A stretch of DNA of 64,000 bases from Elmis aenea (lineage: Eukaryota; Arthropoda; Insecta; Coleoptera; Elmidae). The translations under genes and the position numbers were made by a program. The DNA lies in contig OX393579.1 of the NCBI GenBank assembly GCA_947652605.1, positions 41,174,970-41,238,969 on the forward strand, written 5' to 3'. The notes below the pieces were generated by a model. It saw nothing but the letters and a program-made list of their open reading frames with translations. It did no database searches and had not been told where the DNA came from. Of the stretch, positions 11,115 through 22,984 are shown piece by piece. Each line of letters begins with the position of its first letter. The stretch's first letter is position 1.

Positions 11115-11983
11115 GATGTTCTCAAACGCAAAATAAACAGAATGTTTTAAAAATAAAAGAATCTATAACATTGGTTAAACTGAATTTCTATTGAAGTGAA
11201 AATAATGTTTTTTCTTCTTTGTATGACTATGTTTGCGGGTTAAGGATTTACTGATTTCACCTTGATTCGGAGCTGTGTTCTGGCCAAGGATATCCGATGT
11301 CTTCCTTGTCAGACTTCCGCCGACACAACTTCGGTGTGGTCGCTATGTCCCGTTGGACTTGTTTCTCTTTCCCGTCTTTGTTACGGTTGCGTGGTACATA
11401 TAACCGTTTGACAACAAAGGATGCTAACCTAGAAGTTCAAACCGCAGACTGTTGTTCGAGTACAAAAACGTTTATGTATCTTCTGAGAATCTAATTTAAT
11501 TTATTAAATTTGTTTCCATGAAATATAGAAATTATTCGCTTTATAAAGTGCTTGTGTTGGTTTCCAGGCAAATAATAATATCTGTAGCTGTCGCTTTAAT
11601 GAGGCAAAATTTAGTTGTGTGGGAGTATATTTAAACGCTTACAAGTTCATACAAAAACATTCATGGTGTACAACACAAAGTGTGTTCCAAATTTGAGGCG
11701 CAAGGTTATGAACTCGATTTTTCCTAACAGCTAAAATGAAAATTGAATGTCATCTTAATTAGAGGTTAGTTAAGAATAACTGAAAAAATTCGTTTGTTTG
11801 CCTTTTTTCTTTATTTTTTGAGAAACCGAAAGACTTTGTCAAAACAGTACAACAAATAATTTGCGGTGTTCATTAAAACATTTTTTGTAATTCTGTTGTC
11901 ATTTGATAGAGACTAAATTAAACTTTAATAAAATAAACTTAGTCAACAATAACTAATCCTATTTTCTTTTCACAATCTCTTTA
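11115..11983. other. Unassigned stretch with a 65-codon frame
   Basis: A plus-strand frame at 11,297-11,494 is less AT-rich than its surroundings, but I recognise no domain and see no splice or promoter context. It may be a degraded repeat. The rest is AT-rich. Confidence 0.3.
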
Positions 11984-12109
11984 TACAGGGTGCGCCATTA
12001 GTGCGATAAAGTCCATTATTGCCCTTAATGTCAACTTAATAGAAAACAGTTTTCAATGAAACTTATAGTATTTCTACACGTGCATGTTTTAAAATTAGTT
12101 TCAAGTATA

Positions 12110-12169
12110 CAGGGGGTTTCATAAAAGTGGGGCGTCACTAAAGGTATTTTTTTTAAATTGAACACCCAG
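12110..12169. repeat. 60-bp CAGGG-bounded module (mirrored at 13,614-13,673)
   Basis: The unit runs from CAGGGGGTTTCATAAAAGTG to AATTGAACACCCAG with TA on each side. It has its own short inverted ends and a T-rich stretch near one end, the same design as the module at 12,406. Its mirror copy lies in the other arm of the giant palindrome. Confidence 0.6.
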
Positions 12170-12405
12170 TATATTTTTGCATAATCGAATTCAGCAAGAA
12201 AATTTCCATATGACAGTATTTTGTTTTTTTCATTTTTTTGCGACGTTGCCAATTTATCTTAAAAAATCTTTGAATTTCCAGAAAAACAGGGTACAATACT
12301 TGTCAAGAGCACAACCTTATGAATAATAATTGGCAAATGATATTTTGCACATACAAAGTCAAAAGGTGTAGTCACAGTCTAAATACATCAAAATTAATTT
12401 ATATT

Positions 12406-12488
12406 ATACAGGGTGTTTCTTATAGATGTGCCAACTTCCCAATTTTCAAACATCAATAACTTTATTTTTTCAAATGGAACACCCTGTA
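12406..12488. repeat. 83-bp CAGGG-bounded module (mirrored at 13,296-13,377)
   Basis: It begins TACAGGGTGTTTCTTATAG and ends GGAACACCCTGTA, again TA-flanked. The interior includes GTGCCAACTTCCCAATTTTC and TTTATTTTTTCAAATG. A clearly related, diverged copy is at 15,387-15,461. Too short to code for anything. Confidence 0.65.
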
Positions 12489-13854
12489 TATTATTACGTC
12501 ATTTGGTTGCATTTTTGTTTTTCTTCAACTTTTCTTAATACTTACCTATACCTAAAATGAATATTTTCTGAGATATTTACATTTTATTTATTCTTATAAG
12601 CGTTGTTTAGGAATTTCCTAGTTTTCTCGGAGTAGGCCCCGACTTTGACAATAGAAACAATAATTTCTGTAGTAACAAATGTCAGAGTTAATTGCTGTCA
12701 ATTGTTAAAACATAAATAAATGAGTATAACATATGCAATAAGAATTTTCCAAAAAAGAATTCATTGATACGGTCTATGTTCAGGGTGGCGTACTTTCGAT
12801 GCCCATACAGGGGGGTATATTTCGGTAATTATCAGAGATTAAAAAAAAAACTATATTTCGAAAATTAAAAAAGATCAAAAATCTGTTTACGACAATAAAT
12901 TCCTCTGGAAAAAAGAAATCGAGACTACGTACTTAGTTTTTTTCTATCTCTGATAATAACCGAGATACCCCCCCTGTATGGGCATCGAAAATACGCCACC
13001 CTGAACATAGACCGCATCAATCAATTATTTTTTGGAAAATTCCTATTAAATATGTTATACTCATTTATTTATGTTTTAACAATTGACAGCAATTTACTCT
13101 GACATTTGTTACTACAGAAATTATTGTTTCTATTGTCAAAGTCGGGGCCTACTCCGAGAAAACTAGGAAATTCCTACACAACGCTTATAAGAATAAGTAA
13201 AATGTAAATATCACAGAAAATATTCATTTTAGGTATAGGTAAGTATTAAGAAAAGTTGAAGAAAAACAAAAATGCAACAAAATGACCTAATAATATACAG
13301 GGTGTTCCATTTGAAAAAATAAAGTTATTGATGTTTGAAAATTGGGAAGTTGGCACATCTGTAAGAAACACCCTGTATAATATAAATTAATTTTGATGTA
13401 TTTAGACTATGACTACACATTTTGACTTTGTATGTGCAAAATATCATTTGCCAATTATTACTCATAACGTTGTGCTCTTGACAAGTATTGTACCCTGTTT
13501 TTCTGGAAATTCAAAGATTTTTTAAGATAAATTGGCAACGTCGCAAAAAAATGAAAAAACAAAATACTGTCATATGGAGATTTTCTTGCTGAATTCGATT
13601 ATGCAAAAATATACTGGGTGTTCAATTTAAAAAAAATACCTTTAGTGACGCCCCACTTTTATGAAACCCCCTGTATACTTAAAACTAATTTTAAAACATG
13701 CACGTGTAGAAATACTATAAGTTTCATTAAAAACTTTTTTTTATTAAGTTGACATTAAGGGCAATAATGGACTTTATCGCACTAATGGCGCACCCTGTAT
13801 AAAATTTAAAATGAATCACTTAAACCATTCAAAAATTTTCTTTGCAGTTATTTG

Positions 13855-13953
13855 ATGAGCATCTAATTTTGCAACTTTGCCCTAATTTAACCGACCTCGT
13901 AGCTCTTAAGATAAGTTAGACCCCATGCATTTACTCGAATTTGGGACACCCTG
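13855..13953. repeat. Single arm of a CAGGGTGTCCC fold-back
   Basis: The sequence ends TTACTCGAATTTGGGACACCCTGTA and contains AATTTAACCGACCTCGTAGC. It resembles the right arm of the fold-back at 6,857-7,783 but has no opposite arm nearby, so it is a solo arm or a truncated copy. Confidence 0.5.
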
Positions 13954-14059
13954 TATAGTCCGAGTTGCAAACTGTTTTCCGAATCCGCTACCAATACTTG
14001 TTCGACCGGGAATAACATTGTTAAGATAATTGTAGCTTTGTTACATTTATGCGTAGATA

Positions 14060-14575
14060 TGATTTTTTATTTCCGCTTATGCACTTTCTCAAAGCATCGT
14101 CTACATAAATATTAAACCTTGTCGTAGGCCCATGTTTGTGTTTTGTTTTAGTTTTTCATTTCCAGAAATACATATCTTTGTGTTTAGATAAAATTTCTTA
14201 ATAACAGATATTACGTGATTTGGAATACCTGTTTTCTTGCATGATTTTCCACAGATTATATCAGAGCACTCAGTTAAAAGCTTTTGTATAGTCTACAAAA
14301 AGTATTTATGTGTCTAATGTATTCCTTGTGTTTTTTACCAGCTGCTTTAAAGATAATATGTTATCCATAGTAGACCTTCCTTTGTCGGAATCAGTTTTGT
14401 TCTTCCAATAAGATTGTATTAACAACATATCCAAGTCTCCTGTTTATAATTTTCGAGTAAATTTTAGCGTTTAAGTGACTTTATACGCCTCTATAGTTAT
14501 TAGCGTTAGCTTATTTTTCCTTTTTCAAGATCGGCACTACTATCGCCCTTTTTCTACTCTTCAGCAGTCTATCTG
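14060..14575 (-). pseudogene. LINE reverse-transcriptase fragment
   Basis: Minus-strand frames read, in order, SDKGRSTMDNILSLKQLVKN (the FRKGRST block), LFVDYTKAFN (RT motif with the first catalytic Asp), YNLWKIMQENRYSK, and then FNIYVDDAL, carrying a YVDD catalytic pair. This is the fingers-to-palm core of a non-LTR RT. Stops and frame changes are frequent and both ends are missing. The family is RTE/BovB-like or CR1-like; I cannot decide which. Confidence 0.7.
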
Positions 14576-14925
14576 TGTACCTATCCAACAATTATTTAGA
14601 AATGCAAGAAACGTTTTATTAGTAATTCAGGAAGATATTTTATAGTTTGTTATATAATACGTGCTTAATTACTTAAAGCAGTTTTAAGACGGTTCATTAA
14701 AAAACGCTTTAAAACATTTGTTCATGGGTGAGACACAATAAATATATAAAGTTACTTAGTACTTAAATTTGTGTTTACTGCCATATAGCTGTAAAATATA
14801 GGCTTTAAACTATTCATATGAAGTCTAAAATTATAGAAGTATGTCTTTTCTTAAAGATAAAAATACAATTGATCGAATTTGATATGATGGTTCTGCTATA
14901 ATGTATGTAATAAGGTAGTACAAAG

Positions 14926-16122
14926 CAGGGTTGAGCAGATTTAAATCAATTGATTTAAATCACAATTTAAATCATGATTTAAATCAAGTGATTTTTTTAA
15001 GAAAATCATTAATTTAAATCAAGTGATTTTTTAAAAAAAATTATCAATTTAAATCACAGATTATATGAGTAGATACAGTATAATATTTATAATAAAACAA
15101 AATTGTATTACTATTAGTAATGAAATACACGAAATGGTGAATAAACCATATCAATTTGCTCTTGTAAAGTAATATTCATTGTGGAAATGCAATAAGTAAT
15201 TCAAAAAATAAATGACGTTAGCGAGGTGAACAGTCAGTTTTTTCAATTTCCACGGCACTCTATTGCTCAATAACGATTTGAAGAAAAATGTCGAATATCT
15301 CGAAAAGTATGACTTTTGGGTATAGGACATACTTAACAAAATATGAAGCTCTTTTAAAGACAAATTCGATGACATAAAAAAAAATACAGGGGTTTGCATT
15401 TGAAAAAATCGAGTTACGAGCTTTTGAAGATCATGTTGCCACCTATTTATAAACACCCCTGTATGTGTGATTCAAATTTTTTCATATCGAGCGAACAGAG
15501 AATTTTTTTTTGCATGTCCATACCAAATTACAACTCTGTACTTCAAAATAACTTTAGGAGAATTTTTTAAATAAAGACTTAAAACCTTGAATAATTTAGA
15601 ATTTTTTTTTACAACGCCGTATAAAAACCTATAGCAAAGCTAAAATTAAGGCGGTCAAAAATATTAAATAAATTGGGTGTTGTATTTGAAATATAAAAGT
15701 TGCTATTAGTTCCAGAAAGGTGACTCACCCTGTATATTTCAAAATATTTTTATTGTGTTGTTTAGAAAAAACTGTATAAAATAGCATTTATTTGAATCAA
15801 CTTCATATCTCAAACCGTTTAGCCACAATCGACCGATCCCGCACTAATAACTCAACCTGTATATAATTAATTAAACATCACCATTTAGCACTGATTTTTT
15901 CAAAATTCTTAATCATTATATTTAATTTTTCATTTTGACAACAATTCACCAATGAATTAAATATATTGGTTATTAAATATATTAGCACAAAACAGAAACA
16001 GCATGTGAATAAAATATGTCACTAAATTCGATAATATGGTACATTTGATTTAAATTAAAAAAATCTGATTTAAATCAAATAAATCGATTTTTTTTTTTAA
16101 ATTATGATTTTTATCCACCCTG
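14926..16122. mobile_element. hAT-type MITE with ATTTAAATC repeats, carrying fold-back sequence
   Basis: The element begins CAGGGTTGAGCAGATTTAAA and ends with the complement of CAGGGTGGATAAAAATCAT. It is flanked by an exact 8-bp duplication GTACAAAG (14,918-14,925 and 16,123-16,130). Both ends are dense in GATTTAAATC palindromes. The centre holds CAGGG-type modules at 15,387-15,461 and about 15,670-15,731, and an end near 15,857, so fold-back DNA has inserted into or been captured by the MITE. A minus-strand frame of 101 codons at 15,151-15,456 is repeat sequence. Confidence 0.82.
15387..15461. repeat. 75-bp CAGGG-bounded module
   Basis: It runs from CAGGGGTTTGCATTTGAAA to TTATAAACACCCCTG with TA on both sides. 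Reverse-complemented it aligns along its length with the 83-bp module at 12,406-12,488 (CAGGGTGTTT..., ...TTTTTTCAAATG...). A third, more diverged relative lies at about 15,670-15,731. Confidence 0.55.
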
Positions 16123-16130
16123 GTACAAAG

Positions 16131-17578
16131 TAAATCGTAATAAGATACTTTACAAAGACAAATAATATTAAGTTTTACTCCATCTTATCTTTTCTAGTGT
16201 GAATAAATAGAAGTATACATAACTAATTTTAATTAAGTTAATGAACGTTACATCGTGTTGCTTAAGACTTGGTCGTTTTATGTGAGTAAACAGAATTATT
16301 AGGGAAATTTATTGGAGATACAATTCCTTGAGCAATTTATCATTAGCAAGCAGATTTAGAGCATTAAGGATGATTTATTAATACTAAAATAATAAGTTAT
16401 GGTTGTAATAAAATACTAATAACTATATAAAAGCCTAATGAGTTTTGCGCTTTAACAAGAATTACTAAACCTTGCAACATTTGAATTATATGATATATGA
16501 GTTATGCTCTTAATTAGTTTCTGATGTGATTTTGTTATTTGTTTATTTTAATGTGCTATTTGAAGCTGTTATGTAAAAGTCACGTTTTAAGAATATTTAG
16601 TCGAGTGACCACCAGTTCTTCTAAGCATTTGGTGAGTAAGTAACGGTGGAATAAAACTTTTTTTCTTTTCTAATTTAGAAATATTTTTATAGTTTATAAC
16701 AGTGAATCCACAACGGTAAAGGATTTTCTATTTTTTCATATAATACAGTAACCGTGAACAGTATGGGGATCTCGTAAACGGTAAGAGATACAGAATTGGT
16801 TAAGTGAATCTAAATAATCTATGATTTAAGTTATTATTCTATGAAAAAAAATCTTTAAAAAAATTGATATATAAAAAACAAAACAAATAACGATTTTGAT
16901 TTTCGCTTACATAATATTTTAAGTCTTTAAGGCAGCTTTCCAATACAAATATAAGCTATCGGTATTTCATATTCGTCAAAAAATACTCTATTTAAGTAAT
17001 CGCATGTACCACTACCATTCCATTTAAAAATAAAAGACTGTCAAAAAACCGATTCTACAACCTTCAAAACCGATTAAAGTAATCTAAATGTTCATTAAAA
17101 TTCACAAAATTGTTTTTCGGACACTTTTTGACATAATAAGATTTAATTCCTGCAGGCCATGGCACACTTAATAAAAAAATAAATTTACGTACAAAATTAT
17201 TTAAGATTATAAAATTTAACCAAAACGATGCAGCTATATCAAAAATTACTTCCTCTTTCCAAAAATGTAAAAACACAAGGATTTTCTTTCGAAATAACTG
17301 AGTTAAAGTCATTTCCGGCGAAACCGGAAGTGAAATAATAGTGTACATTTGTAGTCCGGTTTTTACGCACGTGATATATCTAAATTTTTTAAAATCTAAA
17401 ATCAAAACTAAAAAAGAAAGAGGGGTGTACAAGAATTCAGTTACACCCGGTATACAAAGTTTATTTATCTGTCAAAGTTAAATAGATATTTTGTCCCATA
17501 TCAATTTTTTTTCAGTTATTTTTAGAATGTTGACAAAACTGGTTAACTTTTTTAATCACATTGTTTTTTTTTTATATA
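16131..17578. other. AT-rich stretch with two solo fold-back arms
   Basis: The arm at about 16,755-16,900 (ATGGGGATCTCGTAAACGG, GAGATACAGAATTGGTTAAG) is a diverged copy of the left arm of the element at 21,199. The stretch 17,060-17,455 ends at ACACCCGGTATA and contains ACTTCCGGTTTCGCCGGAAA in reverse; it looks like one arm of another CAGGGTGT-type element. A 122-codon minus frame there is repeat-derived. No gene. Confidence 0.45.
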
Positions 17579-18726
17579 CAGGCTGTCAAACAAAAAACGC
17601 CGCAAGCTGTAACTCCGTTATTTGTGGTCCGATTTTGGTGAACAAAAAACTAAATGAAATGTCTCCTCAAATACTATAAACTGAATTGGATTTCAATTTT
17701 TTTCAAGGTCAACTTAAATGTCAAACGATAGTCAATTTTTTTTTTCTTCAAATGGCACCATCTATTTTTTTTTACTAAATCTGGTAGAAATTATTTTTCT
17801 GAATTCAATGATGTAATCATAAGTTAATTTTAGCACTAAACTAATAAGAAATAAAAATAAAAGTTTAACTAAAATAGGTTAGGTTTCACAAAATTTTCAA
17901 GCGTGCCGTGGAAAACAAAAAAATCTTAATCGACAAATGTCATTTAAATACCACACTGACGTTTAAATGACATTTGTTGATTGATTAAGATTGTTTGTTT
18001 TCCACGGCGCGCTTGAAAATTTTGTGAAACCTAACCTATTTCTGTTAAACTTTTATTTTTTATTTCTTATTAGTTTAGCAGTAAAATTTACTTATGATTA
18101 CATCATTGAATTCAGAAAAAAAATGGCTACCAGATTTAGTAAAAAAATAGATGGTGCCATTTGGGAAAAAAAATTTACTATCGTTTGACATTTAAGTTGA
18201 ACGTGAAAAAACTGAAATCTAATTCAGTTTATAGTATTTGAGGAGCCATTTCATTCACTTTTTTGTTCACCAAAATCGGACCACAAATAAGGGAGTTACA
18301 GCAAAATCCAAATCAATAAATATCATTTAAATACCATCTAAATACCACACTGATGGTATTTAAATGATATTTGTTGTTTAAGATTTTTTTGTATTCCACG
18401 GCACGCTTGAAAATTTTGTGAAACCTAACCTATTTTAATTAAACTTTTATTTTTTATTTCTTATTAGTTTTACACTAAAATTAACTTATGATTACATCAT
18501 TGAATTCAGAAAAATAATGTCTTCCAGATTTAGTAAAAAAAAAAGATGGTGCCATTTGAAAAAAAAAATTGACTATCGTTTGACGTTTAAGTTGACCTTG
18601 AAAAAAAATTGAAATCCAATTCAGTTTATAGTATTTGAGAAGACATTTCATTTAGTTTTTGGTTCACCAAAATCGGACCACAAATAACGGAGTTACAGCT
18701 TGCGGCGTTTTTTGTGTGACAGCCTG
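17579..18726. mobile_element. Three-armed fold-back element
   Basis: The termini are CAGGCTGTCAAACAAAAAAC and the complement of CAGGCTGTCACACAAAAAAC, flanked by TATA. The same arm of about 300 bp (GTAACTCCGTTATTTGTGG ... AGGTTAGGTTTCAC) occurs three times: once reading inward from the left (17,579-17,900) and twice in the opposite orientation (about 17,990-18,300 and 18,395-18,726). Small mirrored pieces such as CAAATGTCATTTAAATACCA sit between arms. No coding capacity; the open frames are arm sequence. Confidence 0.75.
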
Positions 18727-19584
18727 TATATTTCTACGAAAACTTTTTGATTAAATCCACTTTCTAACTTTTATAATAACAAATTATGCTTGAAACGCCG
18801 TGGATTATCGTCACCCTATATATTTATTTCATTACAAACCACTGTTAAATTGCGAGGTTGAAAACTTTACCCTAAAAAGACCATAAAACTGTAAAATATT
18901 GCAATTAAAGAAAATGCAAAACAGAACAAGTGAATTAATATATGGATACATTGATTTACAATGTAAATTCCTTTTAACAATAAGAATTATAAAAAGCATT
19001 CTAATAAATCGAGTAATGTAGTTATTTTGTTGTCAAGCTTTTTTTTAACTATTAAAATGCAGCTTACTTTAATACGTTTTCCGAATTTGTATGCATTACC
19101 AAGATAGATAGCCATACTACTTCGAAAACACTCCAGTATTCAGTTTGGGTAAATAACGAAGTTAACAAAACTGTAGCAACTCAGCACATAACAAAGTTTA
19201 CGCATCATTTTGTTAACTCTGCTACGGAAGAAAAATAGCTAAACTTTTTAAGTTAACGAGACCGCATATGGCTATAGTAAGACCCTATATTGAGGTCGAT
19301 AATTATGAAGGCAGATCTAGAGGTGTACGGTGTGGGTTATAAGTCGCATGAAGAAAAGGTATTTTTATTTTTTCTTCTGCAATCATACAACCATAAATTA
19401 GTAGTACATTCGTTTTAGGTTTATATAGTACTTCACTTACTTCTTAGTGTCGCTTTAGGCTTAACCATTAATTCGGTATCGGTCAAGCATCTTTTTTTTT
19501 ACGAATGAAAATTTAATTTTCTAATTCCTCTTGTTAAACAACTAAACACTGGAATTGGATACAGAAAGTTGGAACTAATTAAAT
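18727..19584. other. AT-rich stretch, no gene seen
   Basis: A short motif ending GTCACCCTATATA near 18,820 may be a worn fold-back end. Otherwise nothing recognisable. Confidence 0.4.
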
Positions 19585-20415
19585 TGAGGAGCCTTCAGCC
19601 TATTGTACGCAGATGACGTGGTACTAATAACAAATACTAAAAACAAAATGCAAAGTTAGTGAACGCATGGACCGAAGAAATGAAAGACATAAAAATGAAG
19701 GTGAACATAAATAAAACAAAAATGATCGTAAAAAAAAACAAAAAGACAATCAGAAAAACAACAAAATTTAATGTAAAAACAATATACTGGAAAACATAAT
19801 AGCAAAGGATTGGAAAATAGATTAACAAATAGAGGGGAAAAATCAATAAAAATATATTACTCATTAAACAAAACAAAACAATACTAGGACACAAAGCTAT
19901 TGACATAAAGGTGAAAATGAAAATCCATAATATGGTAACATTATTAACAATAACCTACACATCCGAAAATTGGACGCTTCGGAAAAAAGACGAAAAAAAT
20001 TAACACCATCAAAATGAAACACCTCAGAAAAATTGCGTGAAAAACTAAATGGGACAGCATAACAAAAAGGAAAACGTTAGAGATATAAAAGAACAGGAAC
20101 TTATAATTAAAAAAAAACAAAAAACAAACAACTCAACTGGTTTGGCCATATAGTAAGAATGAACCCTAACAGAATCACAAGAACAAAATGGAAAATGGAA
20201 AACCAGCCAAAAAACAAAGAGGGAGACCAAGAAAAAATGGATAGACCAAATAATGAAAATAAGGTTCGAAAAAGAAAAAACAGTGGAGAAAATAAGAACA
20301 CTAGCAAAAGACAGAAGGGCATGGAGGAAATGGACTCAGAACACGAAACTCCCCTCCGACGCTTGAAAAGAGAAAATAAGTTTGAATGGAAGAAGAAGAA
20401 GAAGAAGAAGAAGAG
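19585..20415 (+). pseudogene. LINE 3' part with GAA-rich tail
   Basis: Plus-strand frames read LLYADDVVLITNTKNK (RT catalytic ADD), AWTEEMKDIKMKVNINKTKM, YTSENWTLRKKDEK, then QLNWFGHIVRMNPNRITRTK, RGRPRKKWIDQIM and KDRRAWRKWTQ. This is the usual end of an RTE/BovB-like insect LINE. Multiple frameshifts make it nonfunctional. The sequence ends in a run of GAA repeats (about 20,391-20,415), a simple-repeat tail as found on such LINEs. The 86-codon lysine-rich frame at 20,159-20,419 is partly this ORF in a shifted frame. Truncated at the 5' side within the palm domain. Confidence 0.8.
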
Positions 20416-21198
20416 TTAAACATTTATCCATGTACTCCTACCCCTCAGTACCATTTTGATTGTTAATGGTGAATATAATCAAGTGTCAATCAAGTGCATC
20501 GCAAATCATTTTGGCCATATCGTTACCGAAAACGTAGTTGTAACTTTTTTAGGTGCATAACTTCCACTCGCTATGTTTTGCTGACGACCAGGTCAAAAAG
20601 ACGTAATAGTATGTATTAACGATCTTGAAAAAGGAATCTGAACTATGGCCTAGAAATATATTTCGCAAAGACAAAGTACCTATATGAGCATCGGTAGAAC
20701 TATTGACGGCTGAGTTTAGAAGACAATAGGATAAAATGATAAAGAAGAAAAAAGTTGAAATGGAAAAATACGCTACATGAGTTACAAGCAACAAAAACAT
20801 TAACAAGGAAACAAATAAAAAACAGTTTTATCGGTTTTAGAGAATAAAAAAATAATGTATTTCATCTTGATAGCAGTATTTTTGTTGTAGAAGTAATTGA
20901 TAGCTCATCACCTCGACAACGGGAAATTGTTAAAAGGCAAGTGGCGTCAATACTCCACAGAGATGTGGGCTTTTACAATATACGTCTGATTGAACCAGCG
21001 GAAATTCAAAGCGACTGAAATTGCTTTACCCTTGAGGTAAAAATATACACAATCAAATTCGTTACCGGTAATCATTGCTACAAAATCTTTTGAGAGTGAA
21101 TTTTCAAACGGATGATACCGTCAATTGAACATTTTTAACGATTTTTTAATAACAATTTAAAACTTTCAGTTATCTAGCTAGCTGGTGTTGTTACATAA
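20416..21198. other. AT-rich stretch, no gene seen
   Basis: No recognisable protein or repeat boundary. Confidence 0.4.
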
Positions 21199-21560
21199 CA
21201 GGGTGTCCCAGTTATAGTGAACAATATGAGGATCTCGCAAACGGTAAGAGATACAGAGTTGGTTAAATGGGTCAAAATGATCCATGATTAAAGAGCTACC
21301 ATTCCATGAAAAAAGTCTTTAAAATATTTAATAGTGTTGCGCTATTCTTAGGAAACAAAACAATTGGGTTTTTAATTTTTGCTTATTTGAAATCACCCCA
21401 AAATATTTTTTGATATTATTGGGCCACTTTTTTGCGTAGATTCGAAATTTGTAAATAAATTGTTCTTGTTTTAATTCGTTTTTTTTTTAAATTTTAACAT
21501 CAACTTTGCATCCTTTATCGTTTATAAGATCCCCATGTTGTTCACGATATTTGGGTGTCG
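21199..21560. mobile_element. Short fold-back element
   Basis: The left arm starts CAGGGTGTCCCAGTTATAGT and continues GAGGATCTCGCAAACGG. Near 21,515-21,560 the complement appears, decayed (TTATCGTTTATAAGATCCCC, TGTTCACGATATTTGGGTGT). A solo arm of the same family is at 16.75 kb. Arms are clearly diverged, so the copy is old. Confidence 0.6.
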
Positions 21561-22984
21561 AAAATTTTAGGCTCAATGTTAAGCTCTGGTTACCTTAAAG
21601 TAACGGTGTTTAAACTGGGACAAAGTTGCCCAATTTTTTGCTAAAATTAAATCAACAAATAAAAGTATCAAAGAACTTTTAGTTCAAAATTTATTTTTAC
21701 ACAACTAAAACAAGTGTTTTTTTCCTTTTTTAAAAATAATAGAATAATAAAAACACTTTTTCCAAACAACTTTTAATTCTCTATTTAAATATTTATTCAG
21801 ATGTTTTGAATATATCATTAACTTTATTATATCTACTGGATTAAACATGCATTAAAAATTCTGAGCACAATGATATAACTTACTTTAAGTAAAATTGAGA
21901 ATTTGCTCTAATTATTTGCGGTTGATTTTTTAGAGACCATGGTATTTTTCTTCTCAAATTTGAATGCAGCACCCATTTCTTAAACTTTGTTCTAACTTAA
22001 CTGACTTCTTAGCTTTTAAGACAAGCAAGATTTCAATGTTGAGCGTGAAATTTCTAAACTTAGACGAGTGTATAATCGATGTAGTTATGACTCCAGGGCC
22101 ACACTGTATCTTGAAACTATTACAACACAATGAAATTTAATTTGGAAATTGTGTTTTGATTCACAGTAAGCTTTCAAAATAAATTACTGTCACGGACAAA
22201 TGTAATTTTGAACCAATTCATGTTTTGTCTCGTAATTGTCTATCCATTTCTAAATTATAATCAGGTTAAGAACGCCGCATCACACAGGCTACGTAAATAT
22301 ACGTATAATTTAATACAACTACAGGTGGTTGAGGATCTCGCAGTTATTTAATTGACAAAGGGGTGTGCTGCGTGCGTAGGCTGCTTTCATGATATGATAT
22401 ATGACGGTGGGTAAGTTGATATGATTTGATAGTGGAAAGTGGAACGAGATTAAAAAGCAGACTTGAAATTAATGGCAAACTGCTTAATGGAAACACGTTA
22501 ACAAAATATTTGTTGAGGAAAGGATGTAAACTAAGGTTGCAAAAGCAATTTTTAAACTAGTAATTAATTAATTATAACTGCGTTTTTCAACATACTCTTA
22601 AGCGAGCGTTTAACTAAGTTTATTAAAAATTAAAATCAAGCTTTAATATTTTTCAAGATATTCCATTCAGTATAATACATAGAGGGTGATTCATTGGGAC
22701 AGTGCATTAAAAATATATGAGAATGAAAAACAGTAATGATTTAAAATTCTGGTTATGGCCATAATAGCATATGATTGGTTTAATAAAAATAGTTTCAAGA
22801 TTGCTATATTTCCGGAAATATCGGAAGTTGACACCTACTTTCTTATTTCAAATACAATGGTCTACTTTTTATTGGTATTTTGGATTTCAAATATTATAGG
22901 AGTATTAAATATTAAAGGGACTTTTGATAGCATTACCTTTACCTAACTGCAGTAGTTTCTTTTCTAGATTTTTTTAGATTTTTT
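21561..22984. other. AT-rich stretch with fold-back scraps
   Basis: The 21,965-22,080 segment resembles the single arm at 13,855-13,953. A possible fold-back left end, GAGGGTGATTCATTGGGACA, lies at 22,684. A 63-codon frame at 22,755-22,946 has no recognisable domain. No gene is supported. Confidence 0.35.

Larger units (their letters stand above)
11984..13799. mobile_element. Giant 1.8-kb palindromic fold-back element
   Basis: The left end TACAGGGTGCGCCATTAGTG and the right end (its complement, ending GCGCACCCTGTA) are flanked by TA. Almost the whole element is one palindrome: arms of about 870 bp (11,984-12,855 and 12,930-13,799) with very few differences around a short loop. Within each arm are smaller TA-CAGGG-bounded modules at 12,110-12,169 and 12,406-12,488, mirrored at 13,614-13,673 and 13,296-13,377. 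The centre is a further inverted pair starting CAGGGTGGCGTACTTTCG. Open frames inside are arm sequence, and each has a mirror copy. No transposase. Confidence 0.85.

Noticed and set aside
12031..12252. 73-codon minus frame
   Set aside because: It lies in one arm of the giant palindrome and spans a module boundary; its mirror copy is on the other strand at 13.5-13.75 kb.
17064..17432. 122-codon minus frame with hydrophobic segments
   Set aside because: It coincides with a solo fold-back arm ending in a CACCCGGTATA-type terminus. Hydrophobicity reflects AT-rich composition.
19637..20322. Several Phe/Leu-rich minus frames suggesting membrane proteins
   Set aside because: They are antisense to the A-rich LINE fragment on the plus strand; poly-Phe/Leu arises from T-rich DNA.
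20159..20419. Lysine/glutamate-rich 86-codon protein
   Set aside because: It is the C-terminal region of a LINE read partly in the wrong frame and ends in the GAA-repeat tail.
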